The notes below the pieces were generated by a model. That model searched no databases. It saw only the letters and a list, made by a program, of their open reading frames with translations, and was not told where the DNA came from. Source: Candidatus Rifleibacteriota bacterium (GTDB lineage Bacteria > Muiribacteriota > Ozemobacteria > Ozemobacterales > Ozemobacteraceae). From it: DNA of 64,000 nucleotides. Made by a program: the position numbers and the translations under genes. Positions 40,998 to 50,396 of the stretch are shown one piece after another; within the stretch, counting starts at the first letter, position 1; each line of letters begins with the position of its first letter. The stretch lies in contig JAAYVD010000023.1 of assembly GCA_012517355.1 (NCBI GenBank), forward strand, positions 62,001 through 126,000. Reading direction: 5' to 3'.

Positions 40998-42449
40998 TCA
41001 GCCTCCGGTGATGGCCGTGAGGATGTCCTGGATGGCCTTCTTCAGCGGGCCGTCGGCCCCGGACAGCGATTCCGTCAGGACCGGGACCGCATCTTTGCCG
41101 TATCGCATGAGGGCATCCCGGGCATTGTATTCGACCAGCTTGTTCTCGTCCTTCAGGCACTTCACGATGGCGGGAACGGCCACCGGGGCATTGGAGCGGA
41201 TCTTCCCGAGACACAGCAGGCTCTGGATCTTCATCCCCGGCAGCTCGCTCTCAGTAACCTCCAGGACTGCCGGCACGGCGTCGGCCGCGCCCGGTCCGAT
41301 TTTTCCGAGGGCCTCGAGAGCGGTGGTGACCAGGGTCCGGTCGTCGTTCTGCAGGGCCTTGGACAGCCCCTCGAGGGCTTCGGGGGTGGCCACCCGGAAG
41401 GTGCCCAGCCGGTAGGCGGCGGCCGCCGCCACCCGCGGATCGGTATCCTTCACCTGGGCGACCGCCTCTTTGTACCGCGGGGTCCTGGTCACCTCGTCGG
41501 AAGGGGCGAAGGCCCGGGCCGAGGAGAGAGCGATCTCCGCTTCTTCGGCGGGGGAAACGGCGGGGCCTGCCACCCGGCTCGCCCCCGGGGCGACCTGGCC
41601 GCCGGAGGCAGGAGGGGGTGCCCCCTTGTCGAGGACGGCCGGGGCAGCGGCCTTGGCCCGGGCTTTCTCCTCTTCGAGGCGCTTCTTCAGTTCTTCGGCG
41701 CGGGCGGCGGCGGTGAGGGTCTCTTCGGTGGTCTGCTGGTGCCGGACGGTCTTCAGCCACTTCTCGGCGACCGCAGCCAGCTCGGGGGCCGGTTTGCCGG
41801 CCAGGAAGGTGGTCAGGCCCCGCTCGGCGGTCTCGCGCTCGCCGCGGAAGAAGCGGTAGATGGCTTGCCAGAGGGGGGCCGAGGGATCCTTGGAGAACTT
41901 GACCTTGGCGTCGTAGTGGGTGATGGCGGCATCGATCATCCCCTCGTCGTTGCCCCCGAGGTAGGCGATGTCGAGGTCGACACACTCGGTGAACACCTCG
42001 AAGGCCTGGTCGAAGTTGCCGTTCCCTTTCTCCTTCAGGGCCTTCCGGAACAGGGCCCGCGCCTTGTTCTGCGCCGGGGTCAGGGCGGGGTCGTCGGGGA
42101 TGGCGTCAGGATCGGTGCCCAATGAGGCCTGCAGGTTCTTGATCCGGTTGGCCAGGCCGGGGAAGGTGGGCTTCAGGCGCAGAGCCTGTTTGAAGGCTTC
42201 CAGGGCTTTCTGGGGCTGTTTGTCGAGTTCGTGGGCATAGCCCAGGGCGTAGTGGAACTGGGCATTGAGCGGCTGCTTCTTCAGTTCGGCCTCGAGCAGG
42301 GCGACGGCCTGGCCGGCCTGTTTCGCCTGCAGCAGGTCCTTCACCTTGACGAGAACGGGGTTCTGGCCGCCGTCCAGGGGGTCGGCGCGACCCGACAGCG
42401 GGGCCAGGGCGAGGAACAGACACACACCGAACGTCACGGTTTTCCGCAT
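40998..42449 (-). CDS. secreted TPR + HEAT-repeat protein (483 aa)
   Basis: A signal peptide (MRKTVTFGVCLFLALAPLSGRA) is followed by a TPR region (~28-110: VALLEAELKKQPLNAQFHYALGYAHELDKQPQKALEAFKQALRLKP), a further helical part (~140-240), an Ala/Lys/Glu-rich segment with a Pro/Gly linker (~245-310), and four or five HEAT repeats to the end (KDTDPRVAAAAAYRLGTFRVATPEALEGLSKAL, KDENKLVEYNARDALMRYGKDAVPVLTESL). It should work in the periplasm as a protein-binding scaffold. It lies 2 bp after another secreted TPR gene on the same strand, forming an operon. Combining TPR and HEAT in one exported protein is unusual. Confidence 0.82.
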   Translation of the reverse strand: MRKTVTFGVCLFLALAPLSGRADPLDGGQNPVLVKVKDLLQAKQAGQAVALLEAELKKQPLNAQFHYALGYAHELDKQPQKALEAFKQALRLKPTFPGLANRIKNLQASLGTDPDAIPDDPALTPAQNKARALFRKALKEKGNGNFDQAFEVFTECVDLDIAYLGGNDEGMIDAAITHYDAKVKFSKDPSAPLWQAIYRFFRGERETAERGLTTFLAGKPAPELAAVAEKWLKTVRHQQTTEETLTAAARAEELKKRLEEEKARAKAAAPAVLDKGAPPPASGGQVAPGASRVAGPAVSPAEEAEIALSSARAFAPSDEVTRTPRYKEAVAQVKDTDPRVAAAAAYRLGTFRVATPEALEGLSKALQNDDRTLVTTALEALGKIGPGAADAVPAVLEVTESELPGMKIQSLLCLGKIRSNAPVAVPAIVKCLKDENKLVEYNARDALMRYGKDAVPVLTESLSGADGPLKKAIQDILTAITGG

Positions 42450-42451
42450 GA

Positions 42452-43474
42452 TCAGAGACCCTTCTCTTTCATGTATTCTTCCATGGTCTTGCCTTCCTTC
42501 TTGAGCTTTTCGTTCAGCTTTTCCTGGCCGGGAAGCTCGCCGCGCTTCTGTTTCTCGATGATGCTCGCCTTGATCTCTTCGAGCACGGACTCGCGCTCCT
42601 CTTCGGACGAAGCGTTCTCGAGCTTGGACCGGGCCTCGGAGATCATGTCGTCAATCTTCTTGCGGTCTTCTTCGTTGACCTTCTCGGTTCCGCTGCCCAT
42701 CAGTTCCTCGAGGTCTTTCTGGGAGAACTCGCCCGCCTCGATGGTGTCGAGGAGCTTCTCCTTGTTGGACCGGTTGAGGTAGTCGAACTTGTGGGTGATG
42801 ACGAACTCCTCGTTCGGGTCTTCCACGTAGTCGAGGGCCCGCATGTAGACTTCCGCGGCCTTGTCCTTCTTGTTGGCGATCTCGTACAGGAAGGCCAGCT
42901 GCAACATCGGCTGTTTCTGCCATTCCTGGCCCTGGAAGCACTTCTGGAGGGCCTCCTCGTAGATGTCGGTGGCGGTTTTCAGCTCGTCGTAGTTCTTGTA
43001 CCGGAGGGGCGGATTGAGGCGGAACGCCTGGTAGAGGGTGACCGCCAATTGGATCTTCTTCTTGCTGTCCTGATTTTTCAGGTAGAGGTCGAACTTCTTC
43101 TGACCTTCGTCGTTGAAGGCGTCCTGCAGGGTCTTGATCTTCTTCTTGAAGTTCTTCAGCTTGTCGTTGTATTCGGCGCCCTTCTCCGTGTTGGGGCGCG
43201 AACGACCCACGATCTCGAAGTTCTCGCGGGCGCCCAGGAAATCGCCCTTTTCCATGAGGATCTTGCCGAGGATGTAGCGGAACACCGCATTGTCGGGTTC
43301 CTTCTTCAGGGCCTCCACCAGGACTCCGACGGCCTTGTCCAGCTCCTTGGCCTTGTAGGCCGCCTCCGCCTGCCCATAGAGGGCCGCCGCCTCGGGATTG
43401 AGGCCGGCCGCCCAGAGCGTTCCCGCCAGGGCCGAGACTGCCACCACCAGGAGGAAACACCGAAGTTTGCTCAT
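42452..43474 (-). CDS. secreted TPR-like protein (340 aa)
   Basis: ATG 43474 has GAGGA 5-6 nt upstream; the track start 176 codons further up is not credible. Signal peptide MSKLRCFLLVVAVSALAGTLWA. Two or three TPR units follow (AALYGQAEAAYKAKELDKAVGVLVEALKKEPDNAVFRYILGKILMEKGDF), then a long charged helical domain with another TPR-like pair (LQLAFLYEIANKKDKAAEVYMRALDYVEDP) and a Lys/Glu-rich coiled-coil tail (KASIIEKQKRGELPGQEKLNEKLKKEGKTMEEYMKEK). Function unknown. It is followed by the TPR-HEAT gene 2 bp downstream and driven by an extended -10 at 43507-43515. Confidence 0.82.
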   Translation of the reverse strand: MSKLRCFLLVVAVSALAGTLWAAGLNPEAAALYGQAEAAYKAKELDKAVGVLVEALKKEPDNAVFRYILGKILMEKGDFLGARENFEIVGRSRPNTEKGAEYNDKLKNFKKKIKTLQDAFNDEGQKKFDLYLKNQDSKKKIQLAVTLYQAFRLNPPLRYKNYDELKTATDIYEEALQKCFQGQEWQKQPMLQLAFLYEIANKKDKAAEVYMRALDYVEDPNEEFVITHKFDYLNRSNKEKLLDTIEAGEFSQKDLEELMGSGTEKVNEEDRKKIDDMISEARSKLENASSEEERESVLEEIKASIIEKQKRGELPGQEKLNEKLKKEGKTMEEYMKEKGL

Positions 43475-43506
43475 ACCATTCCTCACAGAGGGAATTTCGC
43501 TTCCGC

Positions 43507-43515
43507 ATTCTACCA
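43507..43515 (-). promoter_or_regulatory. extended -10 (TGGTAGAAT) for the TPR/TPR-HEAT operon
   Basis: Minus strand TG-G-TAGAAT; a TTGGAA lies 19 bp further up. Confidence 0.5.
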
Positions 43516-43659
43516 CACGGAGACAGGACTTTTCCAAGTTCTCTCCCCACTGGTAACGGACGTCATCCACCCCGGATTTTCCCGGGTTCTCCCCGGTCCG
43601 CGCCCAGCCCGAGGTCTCCGGCGACCTCGAGGGGCACGGATGCGCCTGGGAACCGAACC

Positions 43660-43668
43660 TGCTATAAT
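43660..43668 (+). promoter_or_regulatory. extended -10 (TGCTATAAT) for the phosphatase gene
   Basis: Perfect TATAAT with TG in the extended position; leader of ~115 nt to the ATG. Confidence 0.6.
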
Positions 43669-43790
43669 CCTGCGCAACTCCCAGCTCCTGTGCCATTCTC
43701 CCGAAAGGCTTTCCGCATGCCCGCTCCCCCGCCCGGCGACGGAACCCTGCCGCCCCGTTTCCTGACCGAACGGGGAAATGCCGCCGTCCG

Positions 43791-46700
43791 ATGAATACCC
43801 CTCCGGCGACCGGCACCATCCGGGGTCTTCCCGGGTGCCTCGCGGCCGTGGTGTTTTTTGCGGGGCTCCCGATCGCCCTGCTGTTGCTGGGTTGGCAGTT
43901 CCTGGCCACCCAGGAGTTCCAGCGGGTGACCCGCCAGCACCTCGCCCGCCTCGAACGGAACCTCTTCCGCCTGCACCGGGAAGGCACGGAAGCCTCGTTC
44001 ATCCAGAAGGAACTGAATTTCTTCTACGGTTTGCTGGGCGAGGAACGCCTGACCCCCGCCACCGCCCAGAAAGCCTATCTCCGGCTGAAGAAGTCCCGTC
44101 TCCCCTTCCTCACGCTGTACCTGTTCGACGCGAATGGCGACTTCATTCCCTGCCCGGGCGAAAACCGGAAATACAAAGCCATGATCCAGAAACTGTTCCT
44201 GGCCCTGGCGGAACCGGAAATGAAGGGTCAGAGCAAACTGCTGGCACGCTACCGGTCCCTGTTCACCTCATTCCTCGGGGACATCGAACCGTCGGACATC
44301 GTCTATGACAAATCCGCCCTCCTCAGGGTCCACCTGAACGGGAAACCGGGCTTCTTCTATTGGAACACCCTCTACCTCAACGCCGGCGGCCCCGAAACCG
44401 CCGCGGGCGAGAACCGCCACGGGGAGGCCGGAGCCGCTTTCCAGGGCGGAATCGTCGCCTTCTTCGAGGAAAAAGAGATTCCACCGCAACTGGCCATCAA
44501 GACCATGATCCGCGATTTCAACGGGGCGGCCGGCCCGGCCGAGACCTATGCCCTGCTCGACCTGTCCCGACCGGCCGGATCCTACTTCCCGAAGGCCGCC
44601 CGCCAACGGTCGGGCGAGACCCTCGGGCAGCTCCTGCGCGAGACCCGCTGGATGAAGCGCCAGTTCGCCCGCGAACGGATCGACTCGGACCGGGTGCTGG
44701 CCATGTTCCCCTTCGAGACCGGGAAGGTGCTCGTCGGCCTGCAGCGGATGGCCCCGACCGGGAAGGGTCATGTCCGCTGGCTGGTCTGGGGGACGGCCCT
44801 CCTCGTCCTCCTCCTGGTGGGGTCCTGGAGCAACCGCCTGTTCCTGGCGGAAAACCCCGTCTACACTTCGATCAAGAAGAAGCTGGTCGTCCTTTTCCTG
44901 TATGCGACGGCCATTCCGGTCACCTCCTTCCTCCTGTTGGGCTCCCAGTATGCCATGGAAGAGCGCCAGGTCATGATCCAGGAACGGTTCGCCCAGCTCG
45001 GCTCCCTGATCGAGAACATCGACGAAAATTTCAACTCAGCCATGCAGTCCCTGCACGCTCTGTTCATGAGGTTCAGCCGCCTTCCTGCCGTCGCCCGCCT
45101 CGATCAGGACCGGCTGAAGAAGCTCGGCCTCCGGATGCGTGAGCAGAATCTCGTGTCGCAGGTCTTCCTGGTGGACCAGCGGGGCCGGTTCAAGTTCGAT
45201 CTGGGCCTGGAAAAGGGCCGCGACCTCATCGCCAAGTTCATCCCCACCATGGCCCGCAAGCTTTTCTCCAGCCGGTTCGGCAGTGCCACGGACGACCTGG
45301 GGGCCCGCATGTCCGACGTGATGATGGAATCCCTCACCGACAGCTTCGCCGAGCTCGTGACCCGTGATGGAGGCGGCAAATCGGCCTTCGCCCGGTTGTT
45401 CGAGCAGACCGACCAGCTCCACGAGTTCTGGTTCGGCCGCGGGTGCTACTTCATCTTCACTTCCTTCGTCCCCGAGGTGGGACAGAAGCACCCCAACGTC
45501 CTGATCCTGATGGAAAATGCCCAGGTCCTGGCCAGGAAGTATCTCAAAGCGGTCGTCCAGCAGAACCTGCGGGCGCGCGAGGAGGAGAAACCTGTGCGCC
45601 TGGCGATGATGTCGCGACGCCGCGACTACTCCCCCTACCCCGCCGGCTTTTCCAAGTATCCCTTCGGGAAGGAGCTCTACGACAAGGTTCTGACCACCGA
45701 GACCCAGCACACCAGCATCGAGGAGGTGGGAGGCGCCCCCTACCTGGTGGTGGCTTCGCCTCTCAAGAAGCTTCCCGACTTCCTGCTGTTCGCCATGTAT
45801 CCCAAGTCGAGGATCGACGAGGTCATCGACCGGCTGACCTGGCGGATCGCCCTCATTTCGGCGATCAGCGGCCTGTTCGCCTTCCTCATCGGGGTGCTCC
45901 TGGCCCAGAGCTTCCTGTGGCCGATCACCAGCCTGTCGCAAGGCATCGCCGCCATCGAGCGCCGCGATTTCGTCTACCGGATCCCGCCCCTGGCCGCCGA
46001 CGAGTTCGGCGATTTGGGGGCCACCTTCAACCGGGTGATCTCGAGCCTCGAGGAACTGGCCGTCGGCAAGGTGGTCCAGGAGACCCTGTTCCCATCCGGA
46101 CCCCTCCGTCTCGGGGAATTCGAGATCACGGGGTTTTCGCAGGCGGTGAGCGATCTCGGGGGGGACTACTTCGACTACTTCGCCGTCGACGACCGGTATG
46201 CCGTCGTCCTCATCGGCGACGTGACCGGCCACGGGGTGCCCGCCGCCCTGCTGATGGCCATGGCCAAGAGCGCGGTGAAGATCCGGCCCGGCAGCGAGGC
46301 CATCCGGCCGGTGGCCACCCTGGACGCGATCAATGCCCACCTGTTCGAGACGATCAAGCGCAAGCGGTTGATGACCATGGTCTACGGAGTCCTCGACACC
46401 CGGGAGGCACGGTTCGTCTTCGCCAACGCCGGCCACACCTTCCCTTACGCCTTCCAGGCCGGCCCGGGCACCGTGACCATGCTGGACTGCCCCGCGTTCC
46501 CTCTCGGGGCGCGAAAAAAGGGGAATTTCGAGGAAAGCCGGTTCGGGTTCGGCCCGGGCGACGCCATCGTCCTCTACACGGATGGCCTGGTGGAGACGCC
46601 GGCCACCGACGGGCGGCCGCTCGGGTATGAACGGTTCCAGCGCGTGTTGCAGGACGCCTGCCGGCGCGAGCCCACCGCGGGTGCGCTCATGGAGGCCATC

Positions 46701-46793
46701 CTGCGGGATTTCCGTGCCATCACGGGGGGAAGGCCGTGCGAAGACGACCTCACCCTGATCGTCCTGCAACGCGGAAAGTCGGCCAGCGCCTGA
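43791..46793 (+). CDS. membrane SpoIIE/RsbU-type serine phosphatase with HAMP domain (1000 aa)
   Basis: Three membrane regions: residues ~14-37, ~322-395 (two helices: WLVWGTALLVLLLVGSW and KKLVVLFLYATAIPVTSFLLLG) and ~675-705 (IALISAISGLFAFLIGVLLAQSF). Two external sensor regions lie between them. A HAMP domain follows (LWPITSLSQGIAAIERRDFVYRIPPLAADEFGDLGATFNRV). The C-terminal ~235 residues are a PP2C-type phosphatase: SDLGGDYFDYF, LIGDVTGHGVPAALLMAMAKS, FANAGHTFPY and DAIVLYTDGLVE, with the metal-binding Asp residues kept. Such proteins dephosphorylate anti-sigma-antagonists or other Ser/Thr phosphoproteins. No STAS or anti-sigma partner is adjacent; the kinase at 12.5 kb is a conceivable counterpart. 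No clear ribosome site precedes the ATG. Confidence 0.9.
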   Translation: MNTPPATGTIRGLPGCLAAVVFFAGLPIALLLLGWQFLATQEFQRVTRQHLARLERNLFRLHREGTEASFIQKELNFFYGLLGEERLTPATAQKAYLRLKKSRLPFLTLYLFDANGDFIPCPGENRKYKAMIQKLFLALAEPEMKGQSKLLARYRSLFTSFLGDIEPSDIVYDKSALLRVHLNGKPGFFYWNTLYLNAGGPETAAGENRHGEAGAAFQGGIVAFFEEKEIPPQLAIKTMIRDFNGAAGPAETYALLDLSRPAGSYFPKAARQRSGETLGQLLRETRWMKRQFARERIDSDRVLAMFPFETGKVLVGLQRMAPTGKGHVRWLVWGTALLVLLLVGSWSNRLFLAENPVYTSIKKKLVVLFLYATAIPVTSFLLLGSQYAMEERQVMIQERFAQLGSLIENIDENFNSAMQSLHALFMRFSRLPAVARLDQDRLKKLGLRMREQNLVSQVFLVDQRGRFKFDLGLEKGRDLIAKFIPTMARKLFSSRFGSATDDLGARMSDVMMESLTDSFAELVTRDGGGKSAFARLFEQTDQLHEFWFGRGCYFIFTSFVPEVGQKHPNVLILMENAQVLARKYLKAVVQQNLRAREEEKPVRLAMMSRRRDYSPYPAGFSKYPFGKELYDKVLTTETQHTSIEEVGGAPYLVVASPLKKLPDFLLFAMYPKSRIDEVIDRLTWRIALISAISGLFAFLIGVLLAQSFLWPITSLSQGIAAIERRDFVYRIPPLAADEFGDLGATFNRVISSLEELAVGKVVQETLFPSGPLRLGEFEITGFSQAVSDLGGDYFDYFAVDDRYAVVLIGDVTGHGVPAALLMAMAKSAVKIRPGSEAIRPVATLDAINAHLFETIKRKRLMTMVYGVLDTREARFVFANAGHTFPYAFQAGPGTVTMLDCPAFPLGARKKGNFEESRFGFGPGDAIVLYTDGLVETPATDGRPLGYERFQRVLQDACRREPTAGALMEAILRDFRAITGGRPCEDDLTLIVLQRGKSASA

Positions 46794-46798
46794 GCAAT

Positions 46799-46836
46799 CC
46801 GGGCCGGGGCTTTCCCGTTTGGGAGAAGGGCTCCGG
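46799..46836 (+). terminator. strong hairpin after the phosphatase gene
   Basis: GGCCGGGGC pairs with GCTCCGGCC, extended inside by TTCCC/GGGAGAA. No U tract, so a terminator role is only possible. Confidence 0.45.
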
Positions 46837-47032
46837 CCAGGTGATTCCAGCCGTTTTCGTCCCTTCCAGCGTGTTGGCCGGAGAAACGCCGGGAACGAAC
46901 GGTCCGGCAGTGACCAGGCCGTCGTTGTTGATCTGTGTTTATCGGTGGGTGCCTGTATGTTTCTGCGGTTCGATCGGCTTCTCGTCGGTCACCCTGCGGA
47001 AGTCCCGGTTTTCGCCGCCGGCCGAAACCTGT

Positions 47033-47061
47033 TTGACATTCGATCAATCATTTGGTACCAT
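47033..47061 (+). promoter_or_regulatory. dnaG-rpoD promoter
   Basis: TTGACA, 17 bp, TACCAT with TG in extended position; predicted start near 47068. Confidence 0.85.
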
Positions 47062-47090
47062 CAAAAGTTCCAACCTGATCGGGGACGGGT

Positions 47091-48911
47091 GTGACATCTT
47101 TGATGCGACGAGGTATGACGGCTCTTTTGCCCACCATCTCCAGCGATATCAAGGCAGAGATCCGGGCCAGGACGGATATCTTCAAGCTGGTCGGCGAGTA
47201 TGTCCGGCTGGTACCTTCCGGGCGTACCTACAAGGGCCTGTGCCCGTTCCACCAGGAAAAAACCCCCAGCTTCTACGTCATCCCGCACAAGCAGATGTTC
47301 CATTGCTTCGGGTGCGGCAAGGGCGGTGACGCGTTCGCCTTCGTCATGGAGGCCGAGCGGCTGACCTTCCCCGAGGCGGTCCGGTTGCTGGCCCGCCGGA
47401 TCGGCATCGAGCTCCCCGAATACCAGGACCCCGAGGCTGCCGGCAAAGAGAAGTTCTTCGCCATCCTCGAGGCGGCGGCCAAGTTCTACGCCGCCCAACT
47501 CTACCAGGCGCAGACCGGGGCCCCGGCGCGCGACTACCTGAAGACCCGCGCCATCGCCTGGGAAACCGCCCGCCAGTTCCAGCTGGGGTTCGCCCCCCCG
47601 CAGGGCGACGCGCTGACCCGGCGCCTGGCGAAGGACCCCGACGCCACCGTCCTGCTCGAAAAGGTGGGCCTGATCAAACCCCAGCCGTCCGGCACCGGTC
47701 ACTACGACGCGTTCCGCAACCGTCTGATGATCCCCATCCTCGACACCCACGGGCGCGTGATCGGCTTCGGCGGCCGCGTCCTGACCAAAGGTGACGAACC
47801 CAAGTATCTCAACAGCCCCGAGTCCGAGATCTTCAACAAGCGGCGGGTGCTGTTCAACTTCAAGGAAGCCCTGCCCCAGATCCGGCGCCTGAACGCAGCC
47901 ATCGTGGTGGAAGGCTTCCTCGACGTCATCTCCCTCGTCCAGAGTGGCATCCACCATGTGGTGGCCACCCTCGGCACCTCGATCACCCCCGATCATCTCC
48001 AGTTGCTGTCCCGCAACGCCCAGACCCTCTACCTGTCCTACGACGCGGACGAAGCGGGCCAGCGGGCCACCCTGCGGGCGGTTTCGATGCAACGCGACAC
48101 CTCCCTCAACGCCCGCATCCTGTCCTTCCCCGATCCCAAGGATGATCCCGACAGCTTCGTCCGTCGGGAGGGTCCGCAGAAGTTTCTCGAGAGCCTGCAG
48201 GCCTCGCGGGACATCTACACCTTCCTCGTGGAAACGCGCACCCGCGGTCTGAACCGCCCGTTGGAGGTCCATGTCAAGGAAAGCCTGGTCCGTGAGTTCC
48301 GGGATTATATCAAGGCCATCGAGAGCCCGATAGCCCGCAGCGAAACCATCAGGACCCTGGCCCGCCTGCTCGACCTGGACGTCTCCCTGCTGGAGTCGCA
48401 GTTTTCCCAGGAAAAACCCAGATCCCCCGCCCCGCCTGCCGACAAGCCCGCCCCCTCCGCCCCTCCGGCGCCGCCCGCGCAACGAAAGCGCGAGGAGTGG
48501 GTTCTCAAGCACCTTCTCGACCATCCCGACGAGTTCCCCCGCACCCGCAGTCTCCTGTCCCCGGCCGACTTCACCGATCCCGACCTCCGCAAGATCTTCC
48601 ATCTCATCCGTGACACGATCGAACGTGGCGAGGGCCCTCTGCAACCCGCCGACCTCCTCGGCGCCCTGGAAGAACCCAGCCTGGCGTCCCGATTGAGCGG
48701 CCTGATCATTGCGCTCGAGGAAGCCCCCCCCGAACCGTTCATGGAATGCGTGAAAGGCATGGTGATGCACCGGTTGAAACAGGAATCCCAGGATCTCCAG
48801 GCGCAGATCCAGAAAGCCGAACGGGCCGGCAACGGCCTGGTCGTCGCCGACCTCCAACGCCAACAGTTCGATCTGCGCCGGAAGATCGACCTCCTCGGTA
48901 GAAATGTCTAA
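47091..48911 (+). CDS. dnaG: DNA primase DnaG
   Basis: 606 residues from GTG 47091 (GGGGA 5 nt upstream). ATG 47103 or 47115 are alternatives; the family normally begins close to the last ([25 protein letters not shown]). The zinc-binding domain shows [13 protein letters not shown] ... [14 protein letters not shown]. The catalytic TOPRIM region includes [17 protein letters not shown] and [19 protein letters not shown] Pro-rich linker (~440-465) leads to a helical C-terminal domain that would bind DnaB helicase. DnaG lays RNA primers at the replication fork. It overlaps the track's start of rpoD by 8 bp; the usual rpsU gene is absent from the front of the operon. Confidence 0.96.
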   Translation: MTSLMRRGMTALLPTISSDIKAEIRARTDIFKLVGEYVRLVPSGRTYKGLCPFHQEKTPSFYVIPHKQMFHCFGCGKGGDAFAFVMEAERLTFPEAVRLLARRIGIELPEYQDPEAAGKEKFFAILEAAAKFYAAQLYQAQTGAPARDYLKTRAIAWETARQFQLGFAPPQGDALTRRLAKDPDATVLLEKVGLIKPQPSGTGHYDAFRNRLMIPILDTHGRVIGFGGRVLTKGDEPKYLNSPESEIFNKRRVLFNFKEALPQIRRLNAAIVVEGFLDVISLVQSGIHHVVATLGTSITPDHLQLLSRNAQTLYLSYDADEAGQRATLRAVSMQRDTSLNARILSFPDPKDDPDSFVRREGPQKFLESLQASRDIYTFLVETRTRGLNRPLEVHVKESLVREFRDYIKAIESPIARSETIRTLARLLDLDVSLLESQFSQEKPRSPAPPADKPAPSAPPAPPAQRKREEWVLKHLLDHPDEFPRTRSLLSPADFTDPDLRKIFHLIRDTIERGEGPLQPADLLGALEEPSLASRLSGLIIALEEAPPEPFMECVKGMVMHRLKQESQDLQAQIQKAERAGNGLVVADLQRQQFDLRRKIDLLGRNV

Positions 48912-48927
48912 GAAAAAGGAACCACCC

Positions 48928-50064
48928 ATGAGCAGCTCAGCCCAGGCTCAAGCCGTCGCCACGCAAGCCGGTCCTGCCCCCGCCAAATCCTTGGAAGAGA
49001 TCCGGCAGGAACTGATCAAGAAGGGAAAGGAGCAGGGGTACCTCAGCTATCAGGAGATCAACAAGGTCCTCCCCGACGGCCTCGACACGATGGCCTTCGA
49101 GGAGGTCATCGACCACCTCATGGAAGCCAACGTCGAACTGGTCGACGACGACGAAATCCAGCTCAAAGAAAAGCTCCGGATGCCGGAAGACAAGAAGGAG
49201 GAGAATTACACCGAAGCGCAGCAGGACTTCGACGACATCGATGATTCCGTGCGCGTCTACCTCCGCGAGATCGGCAAGATCCGGCTCCTGACCACCCAGG
49301 AAGAGATCACCCTCGCCAAGCGCATCGAGCACGGGGACCAGGAGGCCCAGCGCAAGCTCATCGAGGCCAACCTCCGGCTGGTCGTCTCGGTCGCCAAGAA
49401 GTACACCAAACGCGGCCTCCTCTTCCTCGATCTGATCCAGGAAGGCAACCAGGGCCTGATCCGCGCCGTCGAGAAGTTCAAATACCGCAAGGGGTACAAG
49501 TTCTCCACCTACGCCATCTGGTGGATCCGGCAGGCGATCACCCGCGCCATCGCCGACCAGGCGCGCACCATCCGCATTCCCGTCCACATGGTCGAAACGA
49601 TCAACAAGCTGCGCAAAGCCAGCCGGAAGATGATGCAGAAGCTCGGTCGCGAGCCGACGATCGAGGAACTGGCCTCGGAAGTGGGACTGCCGGTCGAGAA
49701 GGTCAAGAACATCATGAAGACCGCGATGGATCCCATCTCGCTGGAAACCCCCATCAACGGCGAGGAGGACTCCCACCTGGGCGACTTCGTCGAGGACAAG
49801 TCGGCCCTGCCCCCGGCCGAAACGGCCTTCAACCTCATCCTCAAGGAACAGATCAACCGCGTGCTGTCGACCCTGACCGAACGTGAGTCGCGGGTCATCA
49901 AGTACCGGTTCGGTCTCGAAGACGGCTGGCAACGCACCCTCGAGGAGGTCGGCCAGAAATTCGGGGTGACCCGCGAGCGGATCCGCCAGATCGAGGCGAA
50001 AGCCCTGCGCAAGCTCCGGCACCCCAGCCGGTCCAAGAAGCTGAAAGAGTTCTACATGGAATAA
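48928..50064 (+). CDS. rpoD: primary RNA polymerase sigma factor RpoD (SigA)
   Basis: 378 residues from ATG 48928, which has AAAGGA 7 nt upstream; ATG 48904 (386 aa, overlapping dnaG) is possible but poorly served. Region 1.1 is present at the N-terminus ([27 protein letters not shown]). Then 1.2 ([18 protein letters not shown]), 2 ([60 protein letters not shown]), 3, and 4 ([19 protein letters not shown] ... [22 protein letters not shown]). The large non-conserved insert of E. coli RpoD is missing, as in Gram-positive SigA. It directs housekeeping transcription; its promoter type matches the TTGACA/TACAAT-like sites seen across the window. Confidence 0.97.
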   Translation: MSSSAQAQAVATQAGPAPAKSLEEIRQELIKKGKEQGYLSYQEINKVLPDGLDTMAFEEVIDHLMEANVELVDDDEIQLKEKLRMPEDKKEENYTEAQQDFDDIDDSVRVYLREIGKIRLLTTQEEITLAKRIEHGDQEAQRKLIEANLRLVVSVAKKYTKRGLLFLDLIQEGNQGLIRAVEKFKYRKGYKFSTYAIWWIRQAITRAIADQARTIRIPVHMVETINKLRKASRKMMQKLGREPTIEELASEVGLPVEKVKNIMKTAMDPISLETPINGEEDSHLGDFVEDKSALPPAETAFNLILKEQINRVLSTLTERESRVIKYRFGLEDGWQRTLEEVGQKFGVTRERIRQIEAKALRKLRHPSRSKKLKEFYME

Positions 50065-50067
50065 TGC

Positions 50068-50096
50068 TTGCCCGGGGTTCCCGGGTATGCTAGAAT
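50068..50096 (+). promoter_or_regulatory. promoter of the tRNA pair
   Basis: TTGCCC, 17 bp, TAGAAT with TG in the extended -10 position; start ~6 nt before the first tRNA. Confidence 0.8.
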
Positions 50097-50108
50097 GTCA
50101 GAACTTCC

Positions 50109-50181
50109 GGGCCTATAGCTCAGTGGTTAGAGCTGCCGGCTCATAACCGGCTGGTCGCAGGTTCGATCCCTGCTGGGCCCA
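50109..50181 (+). tRNA. tRNA with CAU anticodon (Met elongator or Ile2)
   Basis: 73 nt. Acceptor GGGCCTA pairs with TGGGCCC, discriminator A; D arm GCTCAGTGGTTAGAGC; anticodon arm GCCGGCTCATAACCGGC; T arm GCAGGTTCGATCCCTGC. CCA is not encoded. Whether it reads AUG or (after lysidine change) AUA cannot be told from the sequence by eye. Confidence 0.95.
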
Positions 50182-50201
50182 ACCCCGAACCAAGGCAACA
50201 T

Positions 50202-50274
50202 GCCCCCATCGTCTAGCGGCCTAGGACACAGCCCTTTCAAGGCTGCGGCATGGGTTCGAATCCCATTGGGGGCG
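50202..50274 (+). tRNA. tRNA-Glu (UUC)
   Basis: 73 nt. Acceptor GCCCCCA with TGGGGGC, anticodon loop CTTTCAA (anticodon TTC), T arm TGGGTTCGAATCCCA. No encoded CCA. Co-transcribed with the CAU tRNA, 20 nt away. Confidence 0.96.
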
Positions 50275-50281
50275 GTTTACG

Positions 50282-50312
50282 AAACGAGGTGTCATCCGAC
50301 ACCTCGTTTTTT
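50282..50312 (+). terminator. intrinsic terminator of the tRNA pair
   Basis: 10-bp perfect stem ACGAGGTGTC / GACACCTCGT with ATCC loop, then a T run. Confidence 0.95.
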
Positions 50313-50339
50313 CGTTCGCGATTTTTTCATGCCACGCCG

Positions 50340-50368
50340 TTGCGCCTCCGGGGTACGGGTGCTACAAT
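50340..50368 (+). promoter_or_regulatory. promoter of the metallopeptidase gene
   Basis: TTGCGC, 17 bp, TACAAT with TG in the extended -10 position; AAGGAG precedes the ATG at 50397. Confidence 0.8.
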
Positions 50369-50396
50369 GAAAATACTTTCGTAAGGAGTATAGAAG

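Larger units (their letters stand above)
43475..43790. other. divergent intergenic region, TPR gene / phosphatase
   Basis: No gene seen. Contains the minus-strand -10 at 43507-43515 and the plus-strand extended -10 at 43660-43668. Confidence 0.6.
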
